Below, piece by piece: positions 44,605 through 54,762 of a stretch of 64,000 nt of DNA (positions within the stretch are counted from its first letter, which is position 1; every line of letters begins with the position of its first letter). The stretch covers positions 192,859-256,858 of the forward strand of contig NZ_SMGD01000015.1 in NCBI RefSeq assembly GCF_004339545.1, read 5' to 3'. The notes below the pieces were generated by a model that made no database searches, was not told the DNA's origin, and saw nothing but the letters and a program-made list of their open reading frames with translations. A program made the position numbers and the translations under genes. This DNA is from Celerinatantimonas diazotrophica (GTDB taxonomy: Bacteria; Pseudomonadota; Gammaproteobacteria; Enterobacterales; Celerinatantimonadaceae).

Positions 44605-45657
44605 GTGGCTCGTTCGTTATTATTAAGTTGTCGGGGCGGTTTTGAAAATGACTGTGCGGCTGAAATGCAGCAAAGTGCTAGTCAGTTACAGGTGGCGGGG
44701 TTTGCCCGGACCAAACCGAACCAAGGGTATGTTGTTTTTGAATGTTTTAATGAGAACGATGCAGACTACCTGCATCGCCAGATTGATTTTCGCTCATTAG
44801 TTTTTGCTCGTCAGTGGCAGGTTATCACCTGTTTCTTAGAGCTTGATGAAAGCGATCGAATCAGCCCTATTATTGAGTCGCTAGAGACATTGCCTGATGT
44901 CTGTTGTGTTGCCCAAGACTGGCCCGATACTAACGATGGTAAGCAGATGTCAGGGTTTTGTCGAAAATTTTCCAGACCGCTTGAAAAAAAACTATGCGAA
45001 CGAATGCAGTGTCAAGCTCGAGCAGTGTTACAGCTCTTTTGGCTGGATGGCAGACATGTGTATGTGGGGTATCGTCTAGTTGACAATTCTAGCACCTATC
45101 CAATGGGCATTTTAAGACTTCGACAAAGCAGTGAGGCGCCTAGCCGATCCACCCTCAAGCTGGATGAAGCATTTGCGGTATTACTTAATGATGATGAGCG
45201 TGAGCAATATGTGCAAAATGCTCAGCATGCTGTTGATTTGGGGGCTTGTCCTGGGGGTTGGACCTATCAGCTGGTGCGTCGCAATATGTATGTGGCCGCT
45301 GTTGATAATGGACCAATGGCCGAAAATTTGATGCAATCAGGATTGGTGAAGCATTATCGCGAAGATGGTTTTAAGTATGTCCCAGAGCGCAATAATATCA
45401 GCTGGTTAGTGTGTGATATGGTGGAAAAACCATCGCGAGTTACACGGTTAATGTTGAAATGGCTAACCGAAGGCTGGTGTCGTTATGCAATGTTTAACTT
45501 AAAACTACCTATGAAAAAACGATATGCTGAAATTGCTCAAGATTTGCAATTTTTACGACAAGGGTTAGAGCAAACGGGTCAGCAATTTGAGCTTAGAGCA
45601 AAGCATCTGTATCACGATCGCGAAGAAGTCACTGTATTTGCGTGTCTTCATCGTTAA
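44605..45657 (+). CDS. rlmM: 23S rRNA (cytidine-2'-O)-methyltransferase RlmM
   Basis: RlmM methylates the 2'-O of C2498 in 23S rRNA. The 350-residue protein has an N-terminal THUMP-like domain (LLLSCRGGFENDCAAEM), AVDLGACPGGWTYQLVRR as SAM motif, ADDNGPM-like VAAVDNGPMAENL, and a K-D-K-type catalytic set including VCDMVEKPSRV and the NLKLPMKKRY segment. The start is GTG 44605, four bases after the ygdD stop. Confidence 0.93.
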   Translation: MARSLLLSCRGGFENDCAAEMQQSASQLQVAGFARTKPNQGYVVFECFNENDADYLHRQIDFRSLVFARQWQVITCFLELDESDRISPIIESLETLPDVCCVAQDWPDTNDGKQMSGFCRKFSRPLEKKLCERMQCQARAVLQLFWLDGRHVYVGYRLVDNSSTYPMGILRLRQSSEAPSRSTLKLDEAFAVLLNDDEREQYVQNAQHAVDLGACPGGWTYQLVRRNMYVAAVDNGPMAENLMQSGLVKHYREDGFKYVPERNNISWLVCDMVEKPSRVTRLMLKWLTEGWCRYAMFNLKLPMKKRYAEIAQDLQFLRQGLEQTGQQFELRAKHLYHDREEVTVFACLHR

Positions 45658-45667
45658 CTTAAGTTGC

Positions 45668-45696
45668 TTTGGCAGCACTTAAAACGCGCTGCCAAA
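45668..45696. terminator. Hairpin between convergent rlmM and isocitrate dehydrogenase genes
   Basis: TTTGGCAGC (45668-45676) and GCTGCCAAA (45688-45696) form a perfect 9-bp stem with an 11-base loop between the two stop codons. There is no U-tract, so it is a probable rather than certain bidirectional terminator. Confidence 0.45.
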
Positions 45697-45702
45697 ATCA
45701 GA

Positions 45703-46710
45703 TTACAGGTGGTCAATGATTGCCTGAGTGAATTCATTGGTAGAGCCTGTGCCTCCTAAATCTTGAGTCACTCGGTCACCCTGTTTGATCGTTTTTTGCA
45801 GAGCACTGAGAATCTGTTCGGCTTGTGTATGCATCGCTAAATGCCGTAACATCTGGATGCTAGCGAGGACAATTGAGGTTGGATTGGCAATGTTTTTTCC
45901 AGCGATATCTGGTGCACTGCCATGAACTGCTTCAAAAACAGCCACTTTTTCCCCAATATTTGCCCCAGGGGCCATTCCTAGTCCACCTACGAGTCCGGCA
46001 CAAAGGTCGGAAGTAATATCACCAAATAGGTTGGTCGTCACGATCACGTCAAAGCGCTCTGGATACATCACTAAGTTCATGCATGCCGCATCAACAATCA
46101 TATCTGAGCTTTCAATATCTGGATATTCTTTAGCAATTTCACGAGCGACTTCTAAGAACAAACCTGATGTGGTTTTTAGAATATTCGCTTTATGTAGTGC
46201 GGTTACTTTTTTACGCCCTTCGCGCCGCGCTAATTCATATGCGTAGCGGATGACCCGTTCTGAACCTTTTCGAGTAATGACGCTTTTGGCTTCTGCAATG
46301 GTGCGATTATCATCAATAATCTGTCCTTGTCCAGAATACATGCCTTCAGTATTTTCACGAACAGTAATGATATCAATATCACTATAATGCGCTTTCGTTC
46401 CTTCAAAGGTTTGCACTGGGCGAACGTTTGCATAAAGCTCAAAATGTTTACGTAATGTTACATTAATGGAGGTGAATCCCTTACCTACTGGTGTCGTGAG
46501 AGGGCCTTTGAGCACAATCTTATTATTCTCAATGAGATCCATTGTTTGCTGTGGAATCAGTTCACCCGTTTTCTCAAGTGCTGTTAGTCCAGCAAGAGCG
46601 TAATCATAAGTGAAGTCACATCCAATGTGGTCGAGGATGCGAGTTGCGCTGGCTACAATATCTGGTCCGATGCCATCGCCAGGGATGACGGTAATTCGGG
46701 TTTTTGACAT
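45703..46710 (-). CDS. NAD-dependent isocitrate dehydrogenase
   Basis: The 335-residue beta-decarboxylating dehydrogenase has VIPGDGIGPDIV, KGFTSINVTLRKHFELYANVRP (substrate Ser and Arg residues), TVRENTEGMYSG, the catalytic Tyr/Lys region, NLFGDITSDLCAGLVGGLGMAPGANIG and HGSAPDIAGKNIANPTS. Asp-Ile after GSAP is the NAD-type cofactor determinant (NADP enzymes such as E. coli Icd have Lys-Tyr). The SINVTLRK substrate loop favours isocitrate over 3-isopropylmalate. It resembles mitochondrial and Shewanella-type NAD-IDH. The 254-base gap upstream contains a perfect TTGACA on the minus strand (46893-46888) without a clear -10. Confidence 0.85.
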   Translation of the reverse strand: MSKTRITVIPGDGIGPDIVASATRILDHIGCDFTYDYALAGLTALEKTGELIPQQTMDLIENNKIVLKGPLTTPVGKGFTSINVTLRKHFELYANVRPVQTFEGTKAHYSDIDIITVRENTEGMYSGQGQIIDDNRTIAEAKSVITRKGSERVIRYAYELARREGRKKVTALHKANILKTTSGLFLEVAREIAKEYPDIESSDMIVDAACMNLVMYPERFDVIVTTNLFGDITSDLCAGLVGGLGMAPGANIGEKVAVFEAVHGSAPDIAGKNIANPTSIVLASIQMLRHLAMHTQAEQILSALQKTIKQGDRVTQDLGGTGSTNEFTQAIIDHL

Positions 46711-46964
46711 AGTTACTTCCTGAATTGTTATAGTTGGTCAAAGCAGAGTTTAGTGTACTCTGAAGACATTTTTTATTTTAAGGCGCGATCGTTATTTGAC
46801 GCTAGTGTAAAACGTCATTCATTTTGCCTTTAGCATCATCAATGTTATACCGTTTGATGCTCAATAAATTAAATTGTTACTTTATTGTGTCAAATAAAAC
46901 TAACTGTAAATGAATTGTTTTTCAACTTGCGCAATAAAAATGAGATCTAATGCACATTGTCAGA

Positions 46965-47753
46965 CTATGATAGGCAATTTGTGTAACGTAATTGTTTGAG
47001 ATTAAAGCCAAGCGGGAGTGAAGTGACTAGCTGCATCAGTTGATAGGTTAATTTTGCATCAGAGCGATGGTTCAGGATTTTATCAATGGTTTTATCCTGT
47101 CCTTGGGGAAGATTTAGTAATGTCTCTAGGTGATGATATTTATTGATTAGCTTGGCGGCTGTTTTGGGGCCAATTCCTGGGACTCCTGAGAGATTGACAC
47201 CACTATTTCCGGTTAGAGCCCAGTAATCGACCAAAAATTGGCTGGGCAACTGGTAGCGTTTGAGAACATCATCTGGTGTGATCTTCTGGTGTTTAAAGTA
47301 ATCATATACTTCTATGTTATGTCTGTGCAGCAATTGCCAGTATCCGTGATCAGTTGAGACAATCACAGTCGGTAGGGCGTGAGCAGCGGCTTTACTTGCC
47401 AATGTAGCAATTAAATCATCAGCTTGAATTTCAGGGTTGAGCAGGGAATCGATTCCCTGCTCCAGTAATTTATCCTGGATCACTTCAAGTCCCTGACTCA
47501 AATGGGACGGCATAATAGTGCGATTCGCCTTATAAGCTGGATAAAGTCGATTTCGCCAATCGACTCCAGAGCGCTCAAATACCGCTACAACATGACTAGG
47601 ATTAAATTGAGCCAATAACTTATGAATGCTATTGGTTGTTGCCGCTAACGTTGCTTTAAAGCGCTCTTGTTCTGTATGGTATTGCTTGAGTGAAATCGCA
47701 TCGAGTCGTCTTATTAAATTGAGTGCATCAATAATCAGTAGCTGTCTATTCAC
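46965..47753 (-). CDS. xni: Flap endonuclease Xni (ExoIX)
   Basis: A 262-residue 5'-nuclease domain protein related to the N-terminal domain of DNA polymerase [63 protein letters not shown] and the helix-3-turn-helix [15 protein letters not shown]. Xni proteins lack part of the catalytic carboxylate set of full 5'-nucleases. It overlaps ppnN by eight bases, and ygdH-xni proximity is also seen in E. coli. Confidence 0.92.
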   Translation of the reverse strand: MNRQLLIIDALNLIRRLDAISLKQYHTEQERFKATLAATTNSIHKLLAQFNPSHVVAVFERSGVDWRNRLYPAYKANRTIMPSHLSQGLEVIQDKLLEQGIDSLLNPEIQADDLIATLASKAAAHALPTVIVSTDHGYWQLLHRHNIEVYDYFKHQKITPDDVLKRYQLPSQFLVDYWALTGNSGVNLSGVPGIGPKTAAKLINKYHHLETLLNLPQGQDKTIDKILNHRSDAKLTYQLMQLVTSLPLGFNLKQLRYTNCLS

Positions 47754-49116
47754 GTGTTTCCTTGCTGATAATCTGATAACACGGTTCGTAATGACTGCCT
47801 GGTAGTTTCATCCGATGCTGAGCAATAAAGTCTTTTAGTAATGCATCGAGTTGATGGATAATTTGTGGATCGCCATGAATTAAAAATGGCCCTTTCTCTT
47901 CAATTGCCTTAATCCCTTCATCTTTGACGTTTCCTGCCACGATAGCTGAAAAAGCACGCCGTAGATTTGCAGCTAACAGTTGAGGAGGTTGATCTGGATA
48001 TAAATTGAGCTGACTGACATTGTCATGGGTTGGGTTAAACGGTTGCTGAAAAATGGGATCAACTTGCAGACTCCAATTAAAAGAATACGCATCGCCCATG
48101 GCCCGACGAAATTCTTTAACTTTAGGCATAGCTTGTTTGATAATACGTGCAACTGTTGGCGCATCATCGATGATAATTTGATAATACTTGTGAGCGCTTT
48201 GACCTAGTGTCGTTTGAATAAATGCATCGATAGAACGAAAGTATTGTTCACTACTTTTAGGACCAGTCAGAATAATCGGGATGGGTTGGCGAGCGTTGAA
48301 CGGATTCATCATCACACCAAGCAGGTAGAGTAGTTCTTCTGCGGTTCCAGCTCCCCCAGGGAAAATAATAATCGCATGGCCTAAGCGGACAAATGCTTCT
48401 AAACGTTTTTCGATATCAGGCAAAATGACCAGTTCGTTCACAATCGAGTTGGGCGGTTCTGCTGCGATAATACTCGGCTCAGTTAAGCCAATATAACGGC
48501 GGTTGTTATAGCGTTGTTTGGCATGGCCTACAGTTGCACCTTTCATTGGGCCTTCCATTGCGCCAGGGCCGCATCCCGTGCAAACATTTAGTTCGCGAAG
48601 TCCCAATTCTGAGCCTACTTGATGGGTATATGAATATTCCTCTTCGTTGATCGAATGTCCACCCCAGCAAACCACTAAATTAGGATCGCTAGCTGGATTA
48701 ATGGTACGGGCATTACGCAAGATTGAAAAGATCAGATTGGTGATATGAGCTTGACTAGTCGGATCAAAATAACTTTCTTGCTCAAGTTGACTGGACACAT
48801 ACAGAATATCGCGTAACACGCTAAATAGATGTTCCTGGATACCTCGAATAATTTCGCCGTCGACAAAAGCATCTTCTGGCGGATTGAGTAGCTCCAGTTT
48901 GACACCGCGTTCACGACTGAGAAGGTTTATGTCAAAATTTTCACATCGATTAAGAATGTCTCGACTTGAGTCGGTGTGTGCTCCCGAATTCAAAACTGCC
49001 AGAGAGCAGTTGCGATATAGCTGATATAGTTCACTGGAAGCAGTTCGAGTGAGCTGGCTGACTTCTAACTGAGACAGCAAATTCATGCTGCCGACAGGAT
49101 TGACATAAGTAATCAT
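47746..49116 (-). CDS. ppnN: Pyrimidine/purine nucleotide 5'-monophosphate nucleosidase
   Basis: PpnN (YgdH) cleaves nucleoside monophosphates to base and ribose 5-phosphate and is stimulated by (p)ppGpp in E. coli. The 456-residue protein matches E. coli from the first residues ([33 protein letters not shown]), with the LOG/lysine-decarboxylase-like motif [28 protein letters not shown] and [15 protein letters not shown]. It is cotranscribed with xni. Confidence 0.95.
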   Translation of the reverse strand: MITYVNPVGSMNLLSQLEVSQLTRTASSELYQLYRNCSLAVLNSGAHTDSSRDILNRCENFDINLLSRERGVKLELLNPPEDAFVDGEIIRGIQEHLFSVLRDILYVSSQLEQESYFDPTSQAHITNLIFSILRNARTINPASDPNLVVCWGGHSINEEEYSYTHQVGSELGLRELNVCTGCGPGAMEGPMKGATVGHAKQRYNNRRYIGLTEPSIIAAEPPNSIVNELVILPDIEKRLEAFVRLGHAIIIFPGGAGTAEELLYLLGVMMNPFNARQPIPIILTGPKSSEQYFRSIDAFIQTTLGQSAHKYYQIIIDDAPTVARIIKQAMPKVKEFRRAMGDAYSFNWSLQVDPIFQQPFNPTHDNVSQLNLYPDQPPQLLAANLRRAFSAIVAGNVKDEGIKAIEEKGPFLIHGDPQIIHQLDALLKDFIAQHRMKLPGSHYEPCYQIISKETRE

Positions 49117-49275
49117 AAGCGACCCAATGGTTACGGTAACGTTCTAATATGTGATTTTTAATAAATATTAGTTTGTTACCTTTACTCAAATGAAGGCTGT
49201 GATAATCAATCTTATTTTGAGCAATTATTTTTTCAGAGGCTTCAAGTCTAACACCTGTTGGTAAAACTGCCAGTT

Positions 49276-50811
49276 TTATAGGATCACGTTAGTGTGATTA
49301 AGCCCTTGATTTTTAGCTTCATATAGCGCTTGGTCGGCCCGTTCGAATGCATCTAGCAGACGATCATTATCACGAAACAATGTGGCACCGATGGTTGCGG
49401 TAATAGAGATTTGTTGTTGCTTAAAGCGAAACGGTAAGCTCGAGATATGTTCACGAAGATGATCCAGAGGCAAATGCAGGTCATCGGCGTTAATTTTGGG
49501 CATCAATAATACGAATTCTTCACCACCAAAGCGAGCGAGAAAATCAGTATCACGCAGAGAACTTTGCAGTGCTCTGGCAATTACTTTTAATGCCTTGTCG
49601 CCAGCGAGGTGTCCAAACTGGGTGTTGACTGCTTTGAAGTGATCTAAATCGATGATAGCTAACCCTAAATCATAGCCATAACGGCGCCAACGCTTAAACT
49701 CTAACTCCATGCGTTCATCGAGTGCACTACGGTTATAAATCTGTGTTAGCTTGTCTATAAATAGTTGCTGTTTTTGACTGGTGATTTTCTTTTGCTGTTC
49801 GCTCGATTGCTGACGGAGCTGATCGAGCTGATTGTTCAGGTTTTGCAACTGTATTGTTAAATCTTGAAACTGGGTTTCCAACTGCTCATTTTGTTTAAAA
49901 ATGCTTCCCATCTGGATAATGCGTTGTTGCATTAGCTCTTTGGCATATTCGAGATCATCAACTTCTTTTAATTCGACGCCCATATTCAAGACTTGTCGTT
50001 TAAGTGTTTTATTTTGGACGCCATAGCTTTGTTGGAGTTGTTTGCTTAAGTCAACATGTTGCCCAAAGTTTTTATCCATGTATTCCAGATCTTGATTCAG
50101 CGATAAGAGATATTCCTGAGTTTGCTTTCGTTCCTCACGAAAGCCGTTGATCATGAGCTGAATGACCCGTTGGCAAATACTAGGAATAAGTTCAGGTGCA
50201 ACGCCATCAAGCAATTGATTACGAATATGATTAAGCTCGTCATTCGTTGGCTTTTCAAAATCCAGCTCACTGATAATACACTGCAATTCATCACAAATTC
50301 GCTGATGTTGTTTATCATCTAATAAGCTGTGTTTGGGGATTGCTTTTGACTCAGGCTGCTCTACAACTTGTCCGATACCGCCAGGTTTATTGGTCAGAGC
50401 TTGATGATAAAACTCCAGAATAGCTCCTAATCGGGCTATATTTTCCTGATAGCTATAGGGCGCTGACTGACTGATAAACTCTTTAAGCTGCTGGCGAATT
50501 TTCGGCGGTAATCCATTAATATTCTGCAGTTTATCTGTGGCTGTATTCGCGAGTGCTTGAAATTTTAAAATCGCATTTTGGCTATTCTGCCGATAAGACG
50601 ATTCAAGCCGTTTAGTAATATTTTCAATCGCCTCATGGATATGTGAGGGCGGCGCATTGTGATCGATTTTTTGGCGCAATTCAGCTAGACGATTATCCAG
50701 AGCCAAATCGAAACCCTTACAGACGATACTTAGCCGATAAAGAAGCGAATAAGATGCTTGTAGGGCGTCATTCGTGTTGACTATAGTTGTTAATTCAGAA
50801 TCACTACTCAT
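49276..50811 (-). CDS. Diguanylate cyclase with long helical N-terminal region
   Basis: The 511-residue protein has an all-helical N-terminal region (about 1-330) ending in a coiled coil (LETQFQDLTIQLQNLNNQLDQLRQQ) and a C-terminal GGDEF domain with active-site GGEEF at about 428 and an RDTD product-inhibition site five residues before it. There is no EAL domain and no membrane segment. It should synthesise c-di-GMP, with dimerisation through the coiled coil. It stands 159 bases from ppnN and 202 bases from the TPR gene. Confidence 0.9.
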   Translation of the reverse strand: MSSDSELTTIVNTNDALQASYSLLYRLSIVCKGFDLALDNRLAELRQKIDHNAPPSHIHEAIENITKRLESSYRQNSQNAILKFQALANTATDKLQNINGLPPKIRQQLKEFISQSAPYSYQENIARLGAILEFYHQALTNKPGGIGQVVEQPESKAIPKHSLLDDKQHQRICDELQCIISELDFEKPTNDELNHIRNQLLDGVAPELIPSICQRVIQLMINGFREERKQTQEYLLSLNQDLEYMDKNFGQHVDLSKQLQQSYGVQNKTLKRQVLNMGVELKEVDDLEYAKELMQQRIIQMGSIFKQNEQLETQFQDLTIQLQNLNNQLDQLRQQSSEQQKKITSQKQQLFIDKLTQIYNRSALDERMELEFKRWRRYGYDLGLAIIDLDHFKAVNTQFGHLAGDKALKVIARALQSSLRDTDFLARFGGEEFVLLMPKINADDLHLPLDHLREHISSLPFRFKQQQISITATIGATLFRDNDRLLDAFERADQALYEAKNQGLNHTNVIL

Positions 50812-51013
50812 ACCATATATAACTTTATAGTTGCTTTGGCTTTTAGCTGGTTTCGGTTGGTATGCTCTTTTTCACTTAAGAAGTTGAGCGCATTTAATCA
50901 CTTATATCACGCAAACAGCATACCATGCGATAGTTGTCGAATAAAAAATTCAAATTTATTGTTTAACTCACTGATATTAGGTACCTATGTTGTTAAAAAC
51001 TGTTCAGTATTGT

Positions 51014-53245
51014 TTACACTGAGCGCTCAAATGAAGCGATCACATCTTTTTTATTGGCATTGGTGCTAAGTTTTACCAGACCTTTGTGCACGGCTTCTTG
51101 AATGTCATCATGAATATGCTGTGATTGAAAAAAAGCAGCTGGAGAGCAATGTAAAGCTTGGAGCAATACCCAATGATGTTTAAGTGTTTTATAGGTTTGG
51201 TTAATTGCTGCTTCAAGTGCTAAATGCGCAATTTCAACAATGCCTAAATCATCAATCGCATCCGGGGCTTTTACCAAAAAAGGAGTAGTACAGCAACCTA
51301 AAGCAACTTGCTGATGCAGCGTTCGAATCTGAATGAATTGACTGATCACATCGAGCAATTGCATGCATAATTGCTCAGCTGAGCATTCTTTTAAAGGGGC
51401 AATAAACAGATAATTAGGGCCGCCTAAGTGGCAGGCCAAAAAACGTTTGCCTAAGTGATGGTAGATATGGTGAGCAAATGATGTCTCAAGTTGTTTACGT
51501 TGTTCAAATCCACCTAACTGGTTTTGAGACATCTCATCACATAAACGGATGAGCATAATTGCATGTGCACTGCTAGGGTTAAATCCTTGCTGCATTGGAT
51601 AATGGTTCAATTGACGCAATAATGTCAGAGGCGACTCAGCTGTTTCCAGCGAAGGCCAGCCCGTCCGCGGGTGATAATACAATTGATCGGTGAGCTCGCG
51701 TCTGTGCATCATCGATCTACGCAGCCGTAGCCGAGTCATCATACAGATGCTCAGTAACATGAGACAGATCATGATGAGAATGACAATCAAAATTCGCCTG
51801 TCACCACTTTGTACTTTGAGCATCTGGTTTGTTTCATGAAGCTTATTAAGTTGTTGTTGTTGCTCAATCACTTGGTAATGATTATTCAACTGGTTGGATT
51901 TTGGGGGCGCAGGAAGAGCTTTTTTTTGTTCACTAAGTTGATGGAACAACTGATAATGTTTTAACGCGAGAGCATAAGCGCCACTTTGTTGGTAAGCTTT
52001 CGCTAAAAGTTGTTGTACTTGCGCTGCGATGTTTTTGAACGAGCTACTCTCAGAGAGCTTTTCTGCTTTAGTTAATTGTAAGATAGCTATCGCGGTTTCA
52101 TTATTATCAAGGTGTAAATGCGCGAGTGATAACAGAGTTTTGCTCAGCCAATTAATACTGAGGGGATTTCGAAAAGCATAACGCGCCAGTGATAAATGCG
52201 CTAACGCTCGGGAAGAGTCGTCCATAGCGATGTAGGTTTGTCCTAGCCAGTAATTAATTTTGCCGCTGAGTAGATTGTTATGCACTTGTTCAGCTAATGT
52301 CTGGGCATTGAGGTAGTTCACTAATGCCATATTATAATTGTGCATTTTTCGGTAGATGTGGGCGAGTTGAGCGATACTATTTGCTTGCAAAATAGTGTTC
52401 TGTAACTGTTGTGCGGCGCGGATTGCAGTTTGTTGATAGTCAATTGCTTTGGGCCACTGTTTTTGTCGTTGATAAATTAAGCTAATCGCATGATGAAGAT
52501 GGTTTCTGAGATAAAAAGCCGCATCACTTTTTGAAGAGGCATAACGAATGGCTTCGGTGTAATGACCCAAAGCTAGTTCCGATTGATTGAGTTTCTGATA
52601 ATAGATCCCTTGCCAGATTTGTGCCCAACCCAATAACATTGGATGGTGACTCTGCTGTGCGATCTGGAGTGCCTTGTCTAATTCTGGTTTAGCTTGCTCT
52701 AATTGATTTGTGGCCAATGCCACTTGGGCACTCGTCAGTGCGAGTTCAAAACGTAATGTAATAGGAAGAGCATGATTGTCGTTGGATCGCTTCAGTGCTA
52801 AATCGAGTGCTTCTGGCGCTTTTTTTACGAGCTCTGGTTGTTTGAGTAAAAGCTGGGTGAGAATCAGATAAGAGCGCGTTTGTAGAGACGGTGAGGTAAG
52901 GCGTTTGCTTAATTCTAAAGCCGTCGTAATATGCATCTGGGCACGAGAGTATCGTTGTGCCATATTGGCACACAGGGCTGCAATTTGCTGCAGGTATATC
53001 TGATGGGTGAGCTGCTGGGCATCCAACTTTGCTTGAGTCAAATGAGTTTGGCGAAGCTGCTGCTCAAGATGCATCAGACATCGGTCTGGATCACGCAGCA
53101 TCAGTTGCTGATCGCTTTGCATGTTATCAGGCAAAGTAATAATGCCAATGCCATAGGCCAAACAAGGCGAAGCTATCAGACACTGACACAGCAGTATAAA
53201 AAACCAACTCAGGTGGCGTTGTCGCATCAGATAACTTATCTTCAT
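51014..53245 (-). CDS. TPR sensor protein with transmembrane helix and degenerate GGDEF-like tail
   Basis: The 743-residue protein has a signal peptide ending about SPCLAYG (residue 31), many tetratricopeptide-type repeats in the presumed periplasmic part (about 80-450), one membrane helix at about 480-502 (RRILIVILIMICLMLLSICMM), and a cytoplasmic C-terminal domain. In that domain FLACHLGGPNYLFIAPL (about 600-616) sits where a diguanylate cyclase has RxGGDEFxxLxP, and a late AHLALEAA resembles the GGDEF C-terminal helix. GGPNY lacks the catalytic acids, so it is unlikely to make c-di-GMP. Its ATG is two bases after the queF stop, so the two are coupled. Confidence 0.8.
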   Translation of the reverse strand: MKISYLMRQRHLSWFFILLCQCLIASPCLAYGIGIITLPDNMQSDQQLMLRDPDRCLMHLEQQLRQTHLTQAKLDAQQLTHQIYLQQIAALCANMAQRYSRAQMHITTALELSKRLTSPSLQTRSYLILTQLLLKQPELVKKAPEALDLALKRSNDNHALPITLRFELALTSAQVALATNQLEQAKPELDKALQIAQQSHHPMLLGWAQIWQGIYYQKLNQSELALGHYTEAIRYASSKSDAAFYLRNHLHHAISLIYQRQKQWPKAIDYQQTAIRAAQQLQNTILQANSIAQLAHIYRKMHNYNMALVNYLNAQTLAEQVHNNLLSGKINYWLGQTYIAMDDSSRALAHLSLARYAFRNPLSINWLSKTLLSLAHLHLDNNETAIAILQLTKAEKLSESSSFKNIAAQVQQLLAKAYQQSGAYALALKHYQLFHQLSEQKKALPAPPKSNQLNNHYQVIEQQQQLNKLHETNQMLKVQSGDRRILIVILIMICLMLLSICMMTRLRLRRSMMHRRELTDQLYYHPRTGWPSLETAESPLTLLRQLNHYPMQQGFNPSSAHAIMLIRLCDEMSQNQLGGFEQRKQLETSFAHHIYHHLGKRFLACHLGGPNYLFIAPLKECSAEQLCMQLLDVISQFIQIRTLHQQVALGCCTTPFLVKAPDAIDDLGIVEIAHLALEAAINQTYKTLKHHWVLLQALHCSPAAFFQSQHIHDDIQEAVHKGLVKLSTNANKKDVIASFERSV

Positions 53246-53247
53246 TG

Positions 53248-54096
53248 TTATTGTCGAATCAGCCGGTGGTGATCCGCTTGGGCTTCAAAATTACTACGAA
53301 ACGGATTAATATCTAAGCCTCCGCGGCGTGTATAGCGAGCTTCGACGGTCAATTTATCAGGCTTACAATAACGCTGAATATCCATAAAAATTCGCTCGAC
53401 ACATTGTTCGTGAAACTCATTATGACGGCGAAAAGAAATAATATAACGCAACAATGCTTCCCGATTAATTTTTGCACCCTGATAGCGAATGCAAATACTT
53501 CCCCAATCCGGCTGACTGGTGACCAGACAGTTTGATTTTAATAAGTTGCTATAAAGTGTTTCGCTGATCTGCTGGGTTGGTTCAGTTGCGCCAGCAAGTA
53601 ATGAGTCATCAAACTGATAGTCGGTTACCTCAATATCTAATGTATCGAGATTTTCCCCAGCGATCCCTGCTATTTTAACAGGCGTATCGATTGGATAGAG
53701 TGACACCGAGACAGGGCCTTGTACACACTGTTTAAGGTCATTTTCAATGGTCTGTTGTACTTGTTCAATATCAGTAAATGATGTTTGATTAAAACTATTT
53801 AGATAAAGCTTGAAAGATTTAGATTCGACTAAGTTGACTGAGAGCGCGTTGATAAACGCTTCACCTATTGCAACTTGCGGTTTTCCTTTTGGATTAAGCC
53901 AAGAAAGTTCATACATGTTCCATCGATCATAACCATGAAAAGGTAGCGGAGCGCTTAAGTTTAGCTGATTACGATTAAGTGATCGAGGTACCGCCTGCAA
54001 TAGTTCCGGTTGATAGTGTTCGATATAGCGGCTTTTATGTCCTAAAGCTAACTGAGCTAATAGCGGAGCATTTTGATAGTCTGCTGATTCAGTCAT
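53248..54096 (-). CDS. queF: NADPH-dependent 7-cyano-7-deazaguanine reductase
   Basis: QueF reduces preQ0 to preQ1 in queuosine biosynthesis. The 282-residue, YqcD-type protein has tandem T-fold halves, the catalytic Cys190 and Asp197 in [13 protein letters not shown], the [11 protein letters not shown] motif for NADPH/substrate binding, and C-terminal [16 protein letters not shown]. It is divergent from syd across 61 bases, as in E. coli. Confidence 0.96.
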   Translation of the reverse strand: MTESADYQNAPLLAQLALGHKSRYIEHYQPELLQAVPRSLNRNQLNLSAPLPFHGYDRWNMYELSWLNPKGKPQVAIGEAFINALSVNLVESKSFKLYLNSFNQTSFTDIEQVQQTIENDLKQCVQGPVSVSLYPIDTPVKIAGIAGENLDTLDIEVTDYQFDDSLLAGATEPTQQISETLYSNLLKSNCLVTSQPDWGSICIRYQGAKINREALLRYIISFRRHNEFHEQCVERIFMDIQRYCKPDKLTVEARYTRRGGLDINPFRSNFEAQADHHRLIRQ

Positions 54097-54157
54097 AGTA
54101 ATTACGATTAGTCTAAGTTAATCTTAAGTGTAACTGAATCAAGCATGAAACTCATCT

Positions 54158-54715
54158 ATGATACTGATGAATGAGCAACAAAATACGGTTGATGCACTCG
54201 ATCAATTGATCTCTCAAGCCGAACAATATTGGCAGCAGGTTGGTTACCCACAGGTTGAATACGATGCTCAATGGCCATCCCCCTGTCAGTGCAGTGATGT
54301 GGTGCATAACCGAGTCTATTGGCATCCAGTTTTGCGGGAAAAACCGCTTGATTTAAGTGCCACTGAAGACGCATTAGATTTAAGTTTCCATCCAAGTGTA
54401 AAGGTCTTTTATAGCCGCTATTACAGTGAAACAATGATCGTCCGTTTCAATCAGCAAAAGTTTGCATTGGTGCAAGTTTGGAATGATGACGATGGTGTGC
54501 GTTTACAAGAGAACTTGATTGCACATATTTTAATGAAACGTCGCTTAAAGCACCCTGAAACATTATTTATTGCCTCCGCTGAAGACGAGATGCAAATTGT
54601 GAGTGTCGTGAATCAAACGGGGGAAGTGATATTAGAAACGCTTGGGAAAAAACAGGATAAGTTGCTTGCGTCTTCGCTTGGTGAATTTTTATCACAATTG
54701 AAAGTTACCAGTTAG
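54158..54715 (+). CDS. syd: SecY-interacting protein Syd
   Basis: Syd is a peripheral inner-membrane protein that binds SecY and is proposed to check translocon assembly. The roughly 183-residue protein matches E. coli in SPCQCSDVVHNRVYW, DLSFHPSVKVFYSRYYS, LVQVWNDDDGVRLQENLIAHILMKRRLKHPETLFIA and the C-terminal LASSLGEFLSQLK. Starts at 54158 and 54167 are both possible; neither has a clear ribosome-binding site. Confidence 0.93.
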   Translation: MILMNEQQNTVDALDQLISQAEQYWQQVGYPQVEYDAQWPSPCQCSDVVHNRVYWHPVLREKPLDLSATEDALDLSFHPSVKVFYSRYYSETMIVRFNQQKFALVQVWNDDDGVRLQENLIAHILMKRRLKHPETLFIASAEDEMQIVSVVNQTGEVILETLGKKQDKLLASSLGEFLSQLKVTS

Positions 54716-54762
54716 CGATCTATATGATTAGAAAAATCAATCACTATCGCTAATATAAAGTT

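Noticed and set aside
46863-46893. Perfect TTGACA upstream of the isocitrate dehydrogenase gene as a promoter
   Set aside because: No acceptable -10 hexamer occurs at 15-19 base spacing, so it is mentioned but not called.
54156-54434. 92-codon minus-strand frame opposite syd
   Set aside because: Fully antisense to syd, which has strong family matches.
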